NCBI GenBank assembly: GCA_025937755.1
Contig: JAICQR010000005.1
Coordinates: 1-50,899, forward strand
DNA length: 50,899 nt
Direction: 5' to 3'
Origin: Gemmatimonadales bacterium
Lineage (GTDB): Bacteria > Gemmatimonadota > Gemmatimonadetes > Gemmatimonadales > GWC2-71-9
Shown here: piece after piece, positions 16,021 to 28,429 of the stretch
How positions within the stretch are numbered: position 1 is the first letter of the stretch
How the letters are laid out: each line of letters starts with the position of its first letter
Notes under the pieces: model-generated
Told to the model about the DNA's origin: nothing
Seen by the model: only the letters and a program-made list of their open reading frames with translations
The model's database searches: none
Made by a program: the position numbers and the translations under genes

Positions 16021-16818
16021 TCAGAACTCCAGTTCTCCCCGCATCACCGTCACCGCCGTTCCGCCCAGCCGCACCCGCGGGCCGTTGACCTCCACGTGTA
16101 CGGTGCCACCGCGCGCGGACAACTGCCTTGCCACGAGGGCCGTCTTCCCGAGCTTCCCGGCCCAGAACGGCCCCAGACAGCAATGAGCCGATCCGGTGAC
16201 CGGATCTTCGTCGATTCCGCACGCAGGAGCGAAGAAACGGCTCACGAAGTCAATCTCGCGGTCTTCACCCGGTGCGGTGACCATCACGCCCCGCGCCTCA
16301 ATGCTCTTGAGCGTGAGGAAATCGGGCTTGAGCGAACGCACAACCGCCGCGCTCTCCACTTCCAGCATCCAGTCGGTTGCGTTGCGCCCCACGAAGCGGG
16401 GCGCTGAAATGCCCAGTGCCTGGATCAGACCGTCGGGGGGTGATGTGGCGTGGGCCGGCTGCGCCGGGAAGTCGAGGACGATCTGTCCGGTGGCCCGGCG
16501 CGCGCCGAGCTCGCCGCTGCGGGTGTGGAAGCGTGCGTCGGCGTTGGGTGCGAGATGCCCGTCCTGCCACAGCACGTGCGCGCTTGCCAGGGTGGCATGG
16601 CCGCAGAGATCCACCTCGACCGCGGGGGTGAACCAGCGCAGGTCGTAGCTGCCGTCGGTGCGCCCAAGCAGGAAGGCGGTCTCGCTGAGATTCATTTCGC
16701 CGGCGATGGCGAGAAGGCTCGCGTCCGGCAGCATCGACGGCAGCAGGCAAACGGCGGCAGGATTGCCGGTGAAGGCCCGCTCGGCGAACGCGTCCACCTG
16801 GACTATGGGAAGCTTCAT
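16021..16818 (-). CDS. PhzF-family isomerase/epimerase-like protein
   Basis: A 265-residue cytosolic protein with the duplicated DapF-like fold of the PhzF family. Hallmarks are the start VQVDAFAERAFTGNPAAVCLL, the acidic catalytic position in NLSETAF, FTPAVEVDLCGHATLASAHVL, and the second-half FAPACGIDEDPVTGSAHCCLGPFW. True PhzF isomerises a phenazine precursor; most homologues, like this lone one, have unknown substrates, and no other phenazine genes are nearby. A rho-independent terminator lies just upstream (16851-16871), so this gene likely has its own promoter. csaA follows downstream. Confidence 0.9.
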   Translation of the reverse strand: MKLPIVQVDAFAERAFTGNPAAVCLLPSMLPDASLLAIAGEMNLSETAFLLGRTDGSYDLRWFTPAVEVDLCGHATLASAHVLWQDGHLAPNADARFHTRSGELGARRATGQIVLDFPAQPAHATSPPDGLIQALGISAPRFVGRNATDWMLEVESAAVVRSLKPDFLTLKSIEARGVMVTAPGEDREIDFVSRFFAPACGIDEDPVTGSAHCCLGPFWAGKLGKTALVARQLSARGGTVHVEVNGPRVRLGGTAVTVMRGELEF

Positions 16819-16850
16819 CGGAACCGGGGTTGAAGTTCCCCAAAATACAA

Positions 16851-16871
16851 CCGGCGGCTCAGGGCCGCCGG
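16851..16871 (-). terminator. Intrinsic terminator of the CsbD-like gene
   Basis: A perfect 8-bp stem CCGGCGGC / GCCGCCGG with a 5-base loop is followed, on the leftward transcript, by TTGTATTTT. It lies 26 bases past the stop of the CsbD-like gene and before the PhzF-family gene. Confidence 0.85.
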
Positions 16872-16896
16872 TCGTCGTCGTGTCGGATGCTGCGGT

Positions 16897-17139
16897 TCAG
16901 GGCTTCTTGTCCTTGTCCCGGTCGAGCAACTCACCCGCCTTCTTCTGGGCCTTGCCCCACTGCTCCTTCGCCTTGCCCTGCACTTCCTGGAGGTTGCCCT
17001 TCGCCTGCTCGCTCTCGTCATCCACCAGGTCGGCGGTGCCGGAGCGGACCTCGCCTTCGGCGTCCTTCAGCTTGCCTTCGGCGAGATCCTTCATTCCTTC
17101 ACGCTTCAGCCTGTCGGCAAAGCTCTCGTTCGAGCTCAT
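16897..17139 (-). CDS. CsbD-like stress-response protein
   Basis: An 80-residue, highly charged, probably disordered protein with the family-typical repeats EGKLKDAEGEVRSG and AKGNLQEVQGKAKEQWGKAQ. CsbD proteins are general-stress proteins (sigma-B-dependent in Bacillus) without a known activity. ATG 17139 is fixed by a good Shine-Dalgarno, AGGAG, about 7 bases upstream. A longer open frame to 17292 has no support. It has its own terminator. The spacer to the transporter gene (17140-17307) shows nothing else recognisable. Confidence 0.85.
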   Translation of the reverse strand: MSSNESFADRLKREGMKDLAEGKLKDAEGEVRSGTADLVDDESEQAKGNLQEVQGKAKEQWGKAQKKAGELLDRDKDKKP

Positions 17140-17307
17140 GATGTCTCCTTCGCTGGAGGTCTGTTCTGCTCGCTGCGCACGCTCGATGCCGTCGCGGAGA
17201 CGGGCCTTGACAGCTCGTGCGAGCTGGATCATCCCGTCCGCCGGGTTCGGCGTTGACTTGCGAATCGGCATGCACGCATTCGCTCCGCTCACTGGTACGA
17301 TGCGAAG

Positions 17308-18339
17308 CTACTGATTGGGGATGGCCGGGGCGGTGACCTGTGCCACAGAGGAATGCTCCGCATAGTGGCAGGCGGCGCGGGTGGCGCCCACCGGGCGAAG
17401 CAGCGGTGTTTCAGTGCTGCAACGTCCATCACGTAGCTGGTGGAAACACCGGGTGTGGAAGTGGCAGCCCGGCGGCGGAGCGGACGGACTCGGCAGGTCC
17501 CCGCTGAGCACGATCCGCTCGCGCTGGCGCGTGGGGTCGGGCTCCGGCACCGCGGAGAGGAGCGCCTGGGTATAGGGATGCCGTGGATTGGCGAGCAGCT
17601 CCTCGGTGGCACCGGTCTCGACGATCCGCCCGAGATACATCACCGCGATGCGGTGCGCCAGTTGGCGAACCACCGCGAGGTCGTGGGCGATGAACAGGTA
17701 CGACAGCCCCCGGCGCTGCTGCAGCTCGCGCAGCAGGTTGAGCACCTGCGCCTGCACCGAGACGTCCAGCGCCGATACCGGCTCGTCGCATACGATGAAC
17801 GACGGCTCCACCGCCAGCGCGCGTGCGATCCCGATCCGCTGCCGCTGCCCGCCCGAGAATTCGTGGGGATAGCGACCTGCGTACGAGGCGTCGAGCCCCA
17901 CCTCCTCGAGCAGTGCCGCCACCCGTCGGGCGGTCCCCGCGCGGTCGGCCAGCTTGTGGATCTGGATTCCCTCGGCCACGGCGTCACCCACCGTCAGCCG
18001 CGGGTTGAGCGAGCTGTACGGATCCTGGAAAATGATCTGCATCTTGCGTCGCAGCGCGCGCAGTTCTTCGCGCCCCAGCGCCAGCACGTCGCGGCCCTCG
18101 AACATCACCGAGCCGGAGGTGGGCTCCTGCAGCCGCAGGATGGAGCGCCCCGCCGAACTCTTGCCGCAGCCGGACTCGCCCACCAGCGCCAGTGTCTCAC
18201 CCTGGGCAACATCGAGCGAGATGCCGTCCACCGCGCGCACTGGTGGGGTCGAGCGCTGGAACAGCCCGCCCGAGCGGTAGTGCTTCACCAGGTCGCGCAC
18301 GTCCAGCAACGGGCCACCGTTGGCTGCCGGTGCGGTCAT
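17308..18339 (-). CDS. dppF: Di/oligopeptide ABC transporter ATP-binding protein (DppF/OppF type)
   Basis: A 343-residue ATPase that powers peptide uptake as one half of the ATPase pair. It shows Walker [10 protein letters not shown], the signature FSGGQRQR, Walker [13 protein letters not shown] and the C-terminal oligopeptide-transporter extension with cysteines (GCHFHTRC ... RDGRCS). The conserved opening [15 protein letters not shown] is typical of the F subunit. It overlaps dppD by 4 bases and ends the dpp operon. Confidence 0.93.
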   Translation of the reverse strand: MTAPAANGGPLLDVRDLVKHYRSGGLFQRSTPPVRAVDGISLDVAQGETLALVGESGCGKSSAGRSILRLQEPTSGSVMFEGRDVLALGREELRALRRKMQIIFQDPYSSLNPRLTVGDAVAEGIQIHKLADRAGTARRVAALLEEVGLDASYAGRYPHEFSGGQRQRIGIARALAVEPSFIVCDEPVSALDVSVQAQVLNLLRELQQRRGLSYLFIAHDLAVVRQLAHRIAVMYLGRIVETGATEELLANPRHPYTQALLSAVPEPDPTRQRERIVLSGDLPSPSAPPPGCHFHTRCFHQLRDGRCSTETPLLRPVGATRAACHYAEHSSVAQVTAPAIPNQ

Positions 18340-19310
18340 TGCTGGTCCTCCGCCAGCCAGCAGCGCATGCTGTGCTCAGGCCCCACCTGGAGCATCGGCG
18401 GCATCTCGGCGCTGCGGGCATGCACGATGGGGCATCGGGTGCGGAAGCGGCAGCCACTGGGCCACGCGCTCGGCGGCGGCACCGTCCCAGGAATCGGCAT
18501 GAGGTGGCCCACCGGTCCGGTCAGTCTCGGCACCGAGGCGAAGAGTCCCTGGGTGTACGGATGCGAAGGCTTCGCGAACAACGCGGCGGTGGATGCCTGC
18601 TCCACGATCTGCCCGGCGTACATCACGGCCACCCGGTCGGCGCGCCCGGCAACGATGCCGAGGTCGTGGGTGATCAGCAGCATCGACATGCCGTGCGTCG
18701 CGCGAAGCTGGTCGAGCAGCTCCAGGATCTGCGCCTGCACCGTGACATCGAGGGCGGTGGTGGGTTCGTCGGCGATCAGCAGCTCGGGCTCGCCGGCCAG
18801 CGCGATGGCGATCATCACCCGCTGGCGCATGCCGCCGCTCAACTGGTGAGGATACGCATCCAGCCGGCTGGCGGCGTCGGGGATGCCGACTTCGTTCAGC
18901 AGCTTGAGTGCCCGGTCGCGCGCCTCCTGCTTCGGGACCTTGAAGTGCGCGTGCACCACCTCGGTGATCTGGTCCCCGACAGTGAAGACCGGGTTGAGGC
19001 TGGTCATCGGATCCTGGAAGATCATCGCTATCCGCCGCCCCCGGACTTTGCGGAGCGACTTGTCATCCAGCGCCAGCACATCCGTCCCGTCCAGCACCAC
19101 CGCGCTGCCAGACGCGATCCGGCCGGGTGGTGGCACCAGCCGCAACAGGGCCAGGGCCGAGAGGCTCTTCCCGCATCCCGACTCGCCCACCAGTGCCAGG
19201 GTCTCGCCCCGCGCCAGCTCGAAGCTGACGCCGTCCACCGGATGCACGCCGCCGGTGGCACGATCGGGGAACGTCACCCGCAGGTCGCGGACTTCGAGCA
19301 GTGGACTCAT
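18336..19310 (-). CDS. dppD: Di/oligopeptide ABC transporter ATP-binding protein (DppD/OppD type)
   Basis: A 324-residue ATPase, partner of the F subunit. Walker [11 protein letters not shown]-loop [13 protein letters not shown], signature LSGGMRQR, Walker [13 protein letters not shown] and the C-terminal GCRFRTRCP are all present. The [31 protein letters not shown] region is typical of the D subunit. It overlaps both neighbours by 4 bases, so it is made as part of one transcript with coupled translation. Confidence 0.93.
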   Translation of the reverse strand: MSPLLEVRDLRVTFPDRATGGVHPVDGVSFELARGETLALVGESGCGKSLSALALLRLVPPPGRIASGSAVVLDGTDVLALDDKSLRKVRGRRIAMIFQDPMTSLNPVFTVGDQITEVVHAHFKVPKQEARDRALKLLNEVGIPDAASRLDAYPHQLSGGMRQRVMIAIALAGEPELLIADEPTTALDVTVQAQILELLDQLRATHGMSMLLITHDLGIVAGRADRVAVMYAGQIVEQASTAALFAKPSHPYTQGLFASVPRLTGPVGHLMPIPGTVPPPSAWPSGCRFRTRCPIVHARSAEMPPMLQVGPEHSMRCWLAEDQQ

Positions 19311-20152
19311 GAACTCCTGGATTCGGCGGCGCGGTGCAGTGCCTCACCGAACAAGTTGATCGCGAGCACCGTCGCCACGATGGCGAGGCCGGGGAAGAGA
19401 CTCACCCAGGGTGCCGCCTGCAGCACATCCTTGCCTTCGAGGATCATTCCGCCCCACGAGGGCGTCGGCGGCCGGACGCCGAGACCGAGAAACGAGAGGC
19501 CGGCCTCGAGCAGGATGACGTCTCCCACGCCGAGCATCGCCGCCACCGCAAGCGGACCTATGGTGTTGGGCAGCAGGTGGCGAAACATAACGCGCCTCGC
19601 CCCGGCCCCGAGCGCCTGGGCCGACCGCACGAACTCGGCTTCCCGCAGGCGAAGCACCTCCGCCCGCACTAGCCGGCTGGTGCCGAGCCAGCCTGTCGCG
19701 CCGATCACCAGGATCAGCGCGGCCAGCGGCAGGCGGTCCCACGCGGCGACCAGCAGGAGCAGCAGGAAGAGCCGGGGAATGGCCATCGCGCCGTCCACTA
19801 CGCGCATGACGATGGTGTCGGTCACACCGCCAAAGAAGCCCGCGACCAGCCCGACCACGGCGCCGAGCGTGATGGAGAGCGCCACCGCGATCACCGCGAC
19901 CGCCAGTGAGATACGCGCACCATTGGCCACGCGGGACAGCACGTCACGGCTGAGGTGATCAGTTCCAAACGGGTGGATCGCGCTGGGTGGACGCAACGCA
20001 CCGTCCACGATGTCGAACTGGGTGGCGGGGTCGGGCAGTGCCAGAGGCGCGGCCAGCGCAAAGAGCGCGATCACCACCAGTGCCACGGCTCCAGCGCGCC
20101 CATTGGCCACCCGCATGGTGCGGCGAAGCAGGCTCGGCGCCGGCGCAGTCAT
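19307..20152 (-). CDS. dppC: Di/oligopeptide ABC transporter permease (DppC type)
   Basis: A 281-residue inner-membrane permease with an N-terminal helix (GAVALVVIALFALAAPLA), the C-subunit signature HPFGTDHLSRDVLSRV, five further helices, and an EAA loop (SAQALGAGARRVMFRHLLPN) that contacts the ATPases. It forms the pore with the B subunit. It overlaps dppB and dppD by 4 bases each. Confidence 0.92.
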   Translation of the reverse strand: MTAPAPSLLRRTMRVANGRAGAVALVVIALFALAAPLALPDPATQFDIVDGALRPPSAIHPFGTDHLSRDVLSRVANGARISLAVAVIAVALSITLGAVVGLVAGFFGGVTDTIVMRVVDGAMAIPRLFLLLLLVAAWDRLPLAALILVIGATGWLGTSRLVRAEVLRLREAEFVRSAQALGAGARRVMFRHLLPNTIGPLAVAAMLGVGDVILLEAGLSFLGLGVRPPTPSWGGMILEGKDVLQAAPWVSLFPGLAIVATVLAINLFGEALHRAAESRSS

Positions 20153-21120
20153 GCCGGGCGGACGCGCGGGTCAAGTGCGGCATACGCGAGGTCGGCCAGC
20201 AGCCCGCCCAGCACCACCAGCACCGCCACCAGCAGCGTGACACCCATCAGCAGGGGATAGTCGCGGGTGCCGACCGCTTCTGCGGCCAGCGAGCCCAGGC
20301 CGGGCCACGCGAACACACTCTCCACGAATACCGATCCGGCAGCGAGCACGGGAAGCCAGAGCCCGAGCAGGGTGACGATGGGGAAAAGCGATGTGCGGAG
20401 CGCGTGGCGCCAGCGAATGCGCCGCTCGCTGAGCCCACGCGCGCGCGCCGCGGCCACGAAAGGCTGCGCCAGCGCTTCGAGCATCGCCGTCCGCTGGTAG
20501 CGCATCACGGCGCCGATGCTGACGACGGTCAGCGTCAGGAGTGGCAGTGCCAGGTGGCGGAGCAGGTCCACGACCTGTGTCATCCATGGGGCGTCGGGTG
20601 CGAGCAGCGGGTCCCGAAAGCCGCCCACCGGCAGCAGCCGCCACTCGATGCCGACCAGCCACGCGAGCACCAGGCCGAGCCAGAACGATGGCGTTGCATA
20701 CGCTGCGAGTGACACCACGCCGGCGGTCCGATCGAGCGGGCTGTCCCGGCGGAGCGCCTGCATCGCGCCGAGCAGCGCGCCGCCCAGCATCGTCAGGAGC
20801 AGCGCGCCACCGCCCAGGAGCACCGAGGCCGGCAGTCGGTCGAGAATGATCTCGCGCACGGGGCGGCCGTAGTGGATCGATCGCCCGAAATCGCCGCCCG
20901 TTGCCGCGACGACGAAGGTGGCGTACTGCGACAGCAGTGGCTGGTCGAGACCGTAGCGGGCGCGAAGTCCGGCCAGTTCTGCTGCCGGCATGGGGCGTTC
21001 GTCGCCCAGCCGGGAGAGCGGGTCTCCCGGCGCGAGGCGCATCAGGAAAAATGCGAGCGTGATCGCGATCGCGACCGTGAGGGCGGCGAGCAGCAGGCGT
21101 CGAGCCAGCCAGCGCGCCAT
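20149..21120 (-). CDS. dppB: Di/oligopeptide ABC transporter permease (DppB type)
   Basis: A 323-residue inner-membrane permease: first helix followed by MRLAPGDPL, a periplasmic stretch (RYGLDQPLLSQYATFV, GDFGRSIHYGRPV), five further helices and an EAA loop (AARARGLSERRIRWRHALR). ATG 21120 lies one base beyond the stop of the binding-protein gene; an in-frame start at 21156 would lie inside that gene. With dppC it forms the translocation path. Confidence 0.92.
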   Translation of the reverse strand: MARWLARRLLLAALTVAIAITLAFFLMRLAPGDPLSRLGDERPMPAAELAGLRARYGLDQPLLSQYATFVVAATGGDFGRSIHYGRPVREIILDRLPASVLLGGGALLLTMLGGALLGAMQALRRDSPLDRTAGVVSLAAYATPSFWLGLVLAWLVGIEWRLLPVGGFRDPLLAPDAPWMTQVVDLLRHLALPLLTLTVVSIGAVMRYQRTAMLEALAQPFVAAARARGLSERRIRWRHALRTSLFPIVTLLGLWLPVLAAGSVFVESVFAWPGLGSLAAEAVGTRDYPLLMGVTLLVAVLVVLGGLLADLAYAALDPRVRPA

Positions 21121-21121
21121 G

Positions 21122-22762
21122 CTAGCGGCGGACTCGGTCTCGCGCGAGTTCGGCACCGTCGCGAATGCGCCAGCGCCAGGCCATCATCCACGGCGAGCCC
21201 GGACGAAGCGAGACGTCCTCATAGCGGCGATGGAGCGCCACGACTTCGTAGGGCGCATACAGAAACGCTGCGGGCGCGCTTTTCTCCAGCTCATGCATGG
21301 CGGCGAGCCACACCGGCGTGGCATCGCCCCGGGTCTGTCGTGCGGCGGCCATCAGCGAATCCACCACCGGCTCGCACCAGCCCGACGCATTGCCGGAGCC
21401 ATCACAGCTCCACGTCAGCGGGAATGCCGACGGCGTCGGCTCCTGTGTCAGCGACCCGAAGATCACGTCGAAGTTGCCACTGTTCAGCCGGTCCATCCAC
21501 GCGCCGCGATCGCTCACCGTCATGCTGAGGTCGATGCCCAGCTCGCGGTGCTGGGCCATGGCGATCTCGGTCAGTCGCCGGCGAAACATGCTGGTTCCCG
21601 GAACTTCGACTGTCAACGCGAGGGGCACGCCATTCCGGTCACGAATGCCGTCGCCATTGCTGTCGCGCCAACCGGCGGCATGGAGCAGTTGGGCCGCCTG
21701 CGTCGAGTCGCGATCCGCCGCTTCCGGTGCCAGTTCACTGAGCCAGAGCGACGTAGGAATCGGCCCGTAGGGCACCTTGGCATAGGGCCCCAGCATCGAC
21801 CGCAGCATCGCGTCCCGGTCGAGCGCCAGCACCAGCGCACGGCGCACGCGTACATCGGCGAGAATCGGATGTGGCCGGGTGGAGTCTGCCCGCGTGCGGG
21901 TGTTGAACAGGAGGTAACCCACCGAGTTGGATGGGATCGTCACCAGCCGGAATCCCCGCGCCTCGAGCTGCTCGCGATTGGACAGCGGCGGGACCGGACC
22001 CCGCAACGCATCGGCCTCCCCTGAAAGCAGGAGGTTGAGCCGTGCGCTCGCGTCGGTGGCCACCCGGATGACGATCCGGCCGATGCCGGGGCGCCCCAGG
22101 AAGAATGCCGGGTTGGCGGTGAACTCGAGCATCTGCCCCGGCACCGTACGCGTCCAGCGATAGGCGCCGTTGCCCACCGGGGCGCGGGCGTATTCGGCCG
22201 TGGCGATGCTGTCGGGATCGAGTCCGCGCAGGAGGTGCGCCGGCAGCGGCTGGACGTAATGGGTGGCGTCGAAGAACTGCTCGGGATATGTCCGCTTGAA
22301 CGAGATGACCACCCGGCGCTGGCCTTCGGCATGGACGGTGTCGATGCCCTCGAGCAATTCGGCGATGGATGGAGCGATCGCGGGATCCAGCGCGCGGTGG
22401 AACGTGAAGACCACGTCCTGGGCCGTCACCGGCCTGCCATCGTGCCATCGTGCGCGTGGATCGAGCTCGAAGACCAGCGTCAGCGAGTCCCGGCGGGACC
22501 AGCTCCGCGCCAGTTGCGGCTGGTAGCCCGATTCGTCCAGCGTGCTGCGGCCGGGCCCTTCGACGGCGAGCCGCAGGAACAGCAAGTCGGCGACGTGGGT
22601 GTTTTCGGTGGTCGAGGCGGGCCCCTCCATGAGGGTCGGCACCGGCAGCGTGGCGTATTCGCCGCTGACGATGACCAGCGTGCCGGGGAGTTGCCGCTGG
22701 GCTGACGCGTCGCAGGCAGCAAGCCCGGCCAGCAGCGAAATGGCGAGTGCGGTGCGCATCAT
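21122..22762 (-). CDS. dppA: Solute-binding lipoprotein of the peptide transporter (family 5)
   Basis: A 546-residue lipoprotein with a lipobox LAAC at residue 17. It has the family-5 core: YQPQLARSWSRRD, FELDPRARWHDGRPVTAQDVVFTF, and PVGNGAYRW. A calcium-loop-like DSNGDGIRDRNG sits in the usual family-5 place. It captures the peptide or similar substrate and delivers it to DppBC. Cysteines in SCDGSGNASGWC near residue 455 could form a disulfide. It starts 23 bases after the lipM-like gene, tying the transporter to the glycine-cleavage genes upstream. Confidence 0.9.
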   Translation of the reverse strand: MMRTALAISLLAGLAACDASAQRQLPGTLVIVSGEYATLPVPTLMEGPASTTENTHVADLLFLRLAVEGPGRSTLDESGYQPQLARSWSRRDSLTLVFELDPRARWHDGRPVTAQDVVFTFHRALDPAIAPSIAELLEGIDTVHAEGQRRVVISFKRTYPEQFFDATHYVQPLPAHLLRGLDPDSIATAEYARAPVGNGAYRWTRTVPGQMLEFTANPAFFLGRPGIGRIVIRVATDASARLNLLLSGEADALRGPVPPLSNREQLEARGFRLVTIPSNSVGYLLFNTRTRADSTRPHPILADVRVRRALVLALDRDAMLRSMLGPYAKVPYGPIPTSLWLSELAPEAADRDSTQAAQLLHAAGWRDSNGDGIRDRNGVPLALTVEVPGTSMFRRRLTEIAMAQHRELGIDLSMTVSDRGAWMDRLNSGNFDVIFGSLTQEPTPSAFPLTWSCDGSGNASGWCEPVVDSLMAAARQTRGDATPVWLAAMHELEKSAPAAFLYAPYEVVALHRRYEDVSLRPGSPWMMAWRWRIRDGAELARDRVRR

Positions 22763-22785
22763 GGCTGGCTCCAGTGGGCGGCGCG

Positions 22786-23568
22786 TCAGCGCCGCCAGGT
22801 CCAGTCAGGTGACCGGAATCGTTTCTCGTGGGGGCGGGCGGCTCGTAACAGCGGCCCGTTGTCGCGAACCTCATGCCAGTCCTGCTGCCAGTCCTGGGCA
22901 GCGTCGCGCACAGCGAGTGCGGCCTCGTCAAAGCCCACGCGCCGGCCCAGCGCCGTGGCCAGGGTGCCATCGCGGAGGACGGGAGCTTCGCCCAGCGTCA
23001 CCTCGCTCGCCACCGACTGCGAGCCGGCCAGCAGCAACGAGCCATGCTGGAGCAGCGCAATGCCCTGACGCACCTGCGCGCTGCCCACAAGCTTGTCTGG
23101 GCCCAGCACCAGTTCGCCACCAACAGGTGCCGCGAAACAGGCTCCGCTGCCCAGCGACGGGCTCGTGACCGGTGCCGGCGCAAGTGCCACCGGTGCCCCG
23201 AGACGATGGAGCGCGGCGGCCAGCAGCTCGTGGATCGTGCGGTAGGCATCGCGCAACGCCCCAAGCAGTTCGCCCGGCGCCGCCACCGCGTAGGTCAGCT
23301 CGTCGGCGTGCCAGACAGCGCGGCCGCCGGTCGGCCTGCGGACCACGTTAATGCCGAGCTGCTCGATCCTGCTGCGATCGTACCGCCGGAGCGCCGGCTC
23401 GTTGCGCCCGAACGAAAGGCAGGGTGGCGACCACCGGTACACCCGGAGCACGGCCTGCCCCTGTTCCGCGAGGTCGAGCAGCCCGGCATCCACCGCCATG
23501 TTGGCCCAGCCCGGCCGTGGCTCGGTGTCGAGCCAGAACTGCCAGGCCGCCGGCGCCGCCGAGCTCAC
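22786..23568 (-). CDS. lipM: LipM-type octanoyltransferase (biotin/lipoate protein ligase family)
   Basis: A 260-residue BPL/LplA-fold protein with WSPPCLSFGRNE, RRPTGGRAVWH and SGACFAAPVGGELVLGPDKLVGSAQ. The cysteine at residue 144 in the SGACF motif corresponds to the active-site cysteine of Bacillus LipM, and the lysine in DKLVGSAQ is the usual catalytic lysine. LipM moves octanoate from acyl carrier protein to GcvH, the first step of lipoyl assembly. Its position one base after gcvP and near gcvH supports this reading over a lipoate-salvage ligase. The start is GTG 23568. Confidence 0.82.
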   Translation of the reverse strand: MSSAAPAAWQFWLDTEPRPGWANMAVDAGLLDLAEQGQAVLRVYRWSPPCLSFGRNEPALRRYDRSRIEQLGINVVRRPTGGRAVWHADELTYAVAAPGELLGALRDAYRTIHELLAAALHRLGAPVALAPAPVTSPSLGSGACFAAPVGGELVLGPDKLVGSAQVRQGIALLQHGSLLLAGSQSVASEVTLGEAPVLRDGTLATALGRRVGFDEAALAVRDAAQDWQQDWHEVRDNGPLLRAARPHEKRFRSPDWTWRR

Positions 23569-23569
23569 G

Positions 23570-26488
<2,919 letters not shown>

Positions 26489-26522
26489 GATGACGTCCGG
26501 CTCCTGCCTCTGATGTCGATTG

Positions 26523-26565
26523 CGTCCAAGGACGGACGCCCCGGGAGACTCCGTCCCGGGGCGTC
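26523..26565. other. Two adjacent hairpins between gcvH and gcvP
   Basis: A 12-bp perfect stem, GACGCCCCGGGA (26535-26546) with TCCCGGGGCGTC (26554-26565), has a 7-base loop. A small palindrome CGTCCAAGGACG (26523-26534) directly adjoins it. They occupy much of the 109-bp spacer. No U-tract follows on the leftward transcript, so an mRNA processing, stability or attenuation role is more likely than plain intrinsic termination. Confidence 0.7.
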
Positions 26566-26597
26566 GGTCAGCTGCCTTGCCTCTGTGCGCTGCAAGG

Positions 26598-26984
26598 CTA
26601 CTCGCCGATGTGCTTCCGGTAGCCGCCCGCATCGAGCAGGCTGTCGATCGCACCACGGTCGTCCAGCCGGATCTTCACCATCCACCCGTCGGTGTACGGG
26701 TCGCGGTTGACAGCAGCAGGGTCGGCATCCAGCGCGCCGTTGACCTCGATGATCTCGCCTGCCACCGGGCTGTACAACTCGGAGACGGCCTTGACCGCCT
26801 CGATGGTGCCGAATGGCTGGTTGGCATCGAACGTGTCCCCCACCTTGGGCAGGCTCACGTAGACGACGTCGCCCAGTTCGCCCTGGGCGTAATCGGTGAT
26901 ACCCACCGTCGCGATGCCTTCGCCGCCGGTGCGCACATATTCATGCTCGGTGGTGTAGCGGAGGTCGTCCGGAACGTTCGACAC
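26598..26984 (-). CDS. gcvH: Glycine cleavage system H protein
   Basis: A 128-residue lipoyl-carrier protein that shuttles the aminomethyl intermediate between P, T and L proteins. The lipoyl-attachment lysine is in [16 protein letters not shown], and the opening [11 protein letters not shown] and the closing [10 protein letters not shown] are standard. GTG 26984 is preferred, with GGAG about 9 bases upstream. It should be the acceptor for the LipM-type enzyme encoded downstream. Confidence 0.96.
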   Translation of the reverse strand: MSNVPDDLRYTTEHEYVRTGGEGIATVGITDYAQGELGDVVYVSLPKVGDTFDANQPFGTIEAVKAVSELYSPVAGEIIEVNGALDADPAAVNRDPYTDGWMVKIRLDDRGAIDSLLDAGGYRKHIGE

Positions 26985-27040
26985 GGGAACTCCGAGGGTG
27001 ACGGGGAACGGGCGGAGGATAGGGGCGCGCCGGGGTGAAA

Positions 27041-27640
27041 TCAAGCGCGTTCGAGCAGCAACGTCCAGACCTCATGCGCGGCGCGCCGAAGGTCCTCCAG
27101 GGTGCCGTCATTGTCGATGATGTAGTCGGCTCGGGCCCGCTTTGCGCTCGACGGCATCTGGGCGGCAATCAACGCCCGGGCCTCGTTGCGGTCCAGGCCG
27201 CGCCGCTGCACCAGGCGGTCGAGCCGAACTGGCTCCGGGGCGTCCACCAGCACCACGGCATCGAATTCCGACGGGTCCATCACTTCATAGAGCAGCGGGA
27301 TGTCGCTGACCACGACGAGGTCCCCCCGTTGCCGCGCCGCCTCCAGTTTGTGCTGCCTCCGGCGTTGCACCTCGGGGTGGACCAGCGCATTGAGGTCGCG
27401 GCGGGCGCTGGCGTCGTGCACCATGATCTCACGCATGCGGCCACGGTCGAGTGATCCGTCGGGCCGCAGCACCTCGGAGCCGAAGCGCCCCGCCATTGCG
27501 GCCAGCAGGGGCTCGCCAGGCGCCTGGGCCTCGCGCACCAGCTGGTCAGCATCGATGATGGTGGCGCCCCACGAGCGGAACCATTCGGCCACGGCGGACT
27601 TGCCGCTGGCGACGTTTCCCGTGAGGCCGATGTGATACAC
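27041..27640 (-). CDS. coaE: Dephospho-CoA kinase
   Basis: A 199-residue P-loop kinase for the last step of coenzyme A synthesis, phosphorylating the ribose 3'-hydroxyl of dephospho-CoA. Motifs: IGLTGNVASGKSAV (Walker A), IIDADQLVRE, DIPLLYE, and the lid RRGLDRNEARALIAAQM. GTG 27640 precedes the conserved YHIGLTGN and lies 13 bases after tdk. Linkage to tdk and gcv genes appears to be a co-transcribed housekeeping cluster with no clear pathway link. Confidence 0.94.
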   Translation of the reverse strand: MYHIGLTGNVASGKSAVAEWFRSWGATIIDADQLVREAQAPGEPLLAAMAGRFGSEVLRPDGSLDRGRMREIMVHDASARRDLNALVHPEVQRRRQHKLEAARQRGDLVVVSDIPLLYEVMDPSEFDAVVLVDAPEPVRLDRLVQRRGLDRNEARALIAAQMPSSAKRARADYIIDNDGTLEDLRRAAHEVWTLLLERA

Positions 27641-27653
27641 GCGGGACCGGCCG

Positions 27654-28292
27654 CTAGCTCCGCGCGCCGGCGACCCGCGCCTCGGGAAGCTCCAGCGCGC
27701 GCTGGTCCTCGTCTGCGCGGGGCACTTCATGACAGTGGCGGCAGCGCGCCTCATAGCTCTCGCGGCCGCCGACCATGATGGTAGGCGAGTCGTAGCGCGC
27801 CGGCCTGCCGTCGATCAGCCGCTGTGGCCGGCAGGCCAGCTCCCCGCAGCGGACACAGATGGCCTGGAGCTTGGTGACTTCCTCGGCCACGCAGAGCAGC
27901 GCGCCCATCGGGCCGAAGGGCTCACCCCTGAAGTCGGTGTCGAGCCCCGCGATGATGACGCGCTTGCCAGCCGCGGCCAGCGCGGTCACCACGTCCACGA
28001 TGCCGGCATCGAGGAACTGGGCCTCGTCGATGGCGACGATATCAGTGTCGGGACGCACCTGCCGGAAGATTTCGGCGCCGGAATCGACCGGAGCGGCGTC
28101 GAGTTCGGCGCCATCATGGCTGGACACGCTGTACAACCCGGCGTAGCGGCTGTCGAGGTGGGACTTGAAGACCTGCACCCGCTTTCGTGCGATGATGCCC
28201 CGCCGAACCCGGCGGATGAGCTCCTCGCTCTTGCCGCTGAACATGGCGCCGGCGATCACCTCGATGCGGCCGGCGTGTGCTGCTGCTCCCAT
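27654..28292 (-). CDS. tdk: Thymidine kinase (type II)
   Basis: A 212-residue salvage enzyme that phosphorylates thymidine. It has Walker [12 protein letters not shown], the Walker B-like IDEAQF, the lasso-region [14 protein letters not shown], and zinc-binding cysteine pairs (CVRCGE and CRHCHE). ATG 28292 is supported by GAGGAA about 7 bases upstream. It is likely the first gene of the long leftward cluster running to dppF. Confidence 0.95.
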   Translation of the reverse strand: MGAAAHAGRIEVIAGAMFSGKSEELIRRVRRGIIARKRVQVFKSHLDSRYAGLYSVSSHDGAELDAAPVDSGAEIFRQVRPDTDIVAIDEAQFLDAGIVDVVTALAAAGKRVIIAGLDTDFRGEPFGPMGALLCVAEEVTKLQAICVRCGELACRPQRLIDGRPARYDSPTIMVGGRESYEARCRHCHEVPRADEDQRALELPEARVAGARS

Positions 28293-28363
28293 CCGGATTC
28301 CTCGCGAAAGGCTCGACAGGTTACGGAAAGATGCACGGGTGGTCAAGCGCGACATCGGCGGTC

Positions 28364-28393
28364 TTGCGAGTCGCGGCACCCGACCCATATTCA
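28364..28393 (+). promoter_or_regulatory. Possible promoter of the HU gene
   Basis: TTGCGA (28364-28369) and TATTCA (28388-28393) are spaced by 18 bases in the 137-bp divergent spacer, 36 bases before the HU start. The fit to sigma-70 is moderate. Confidence 0.35.
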
Positions 28394-28429
28394 GCATCCG
28401 CTATCCATGGGGCTGCCTGAGGAGGTGTC

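Noticed and set aside
16021-16818. Phenazine biosynthesis cluster
   Set aside because: Only a lone PhzF-family gene is present; most such proteins are unrelated to phenazines.
17140-17292. Extended CsbD-like gene
   Set aside because: The AGGAG site directly before ATG 17139 and family length support the short form.
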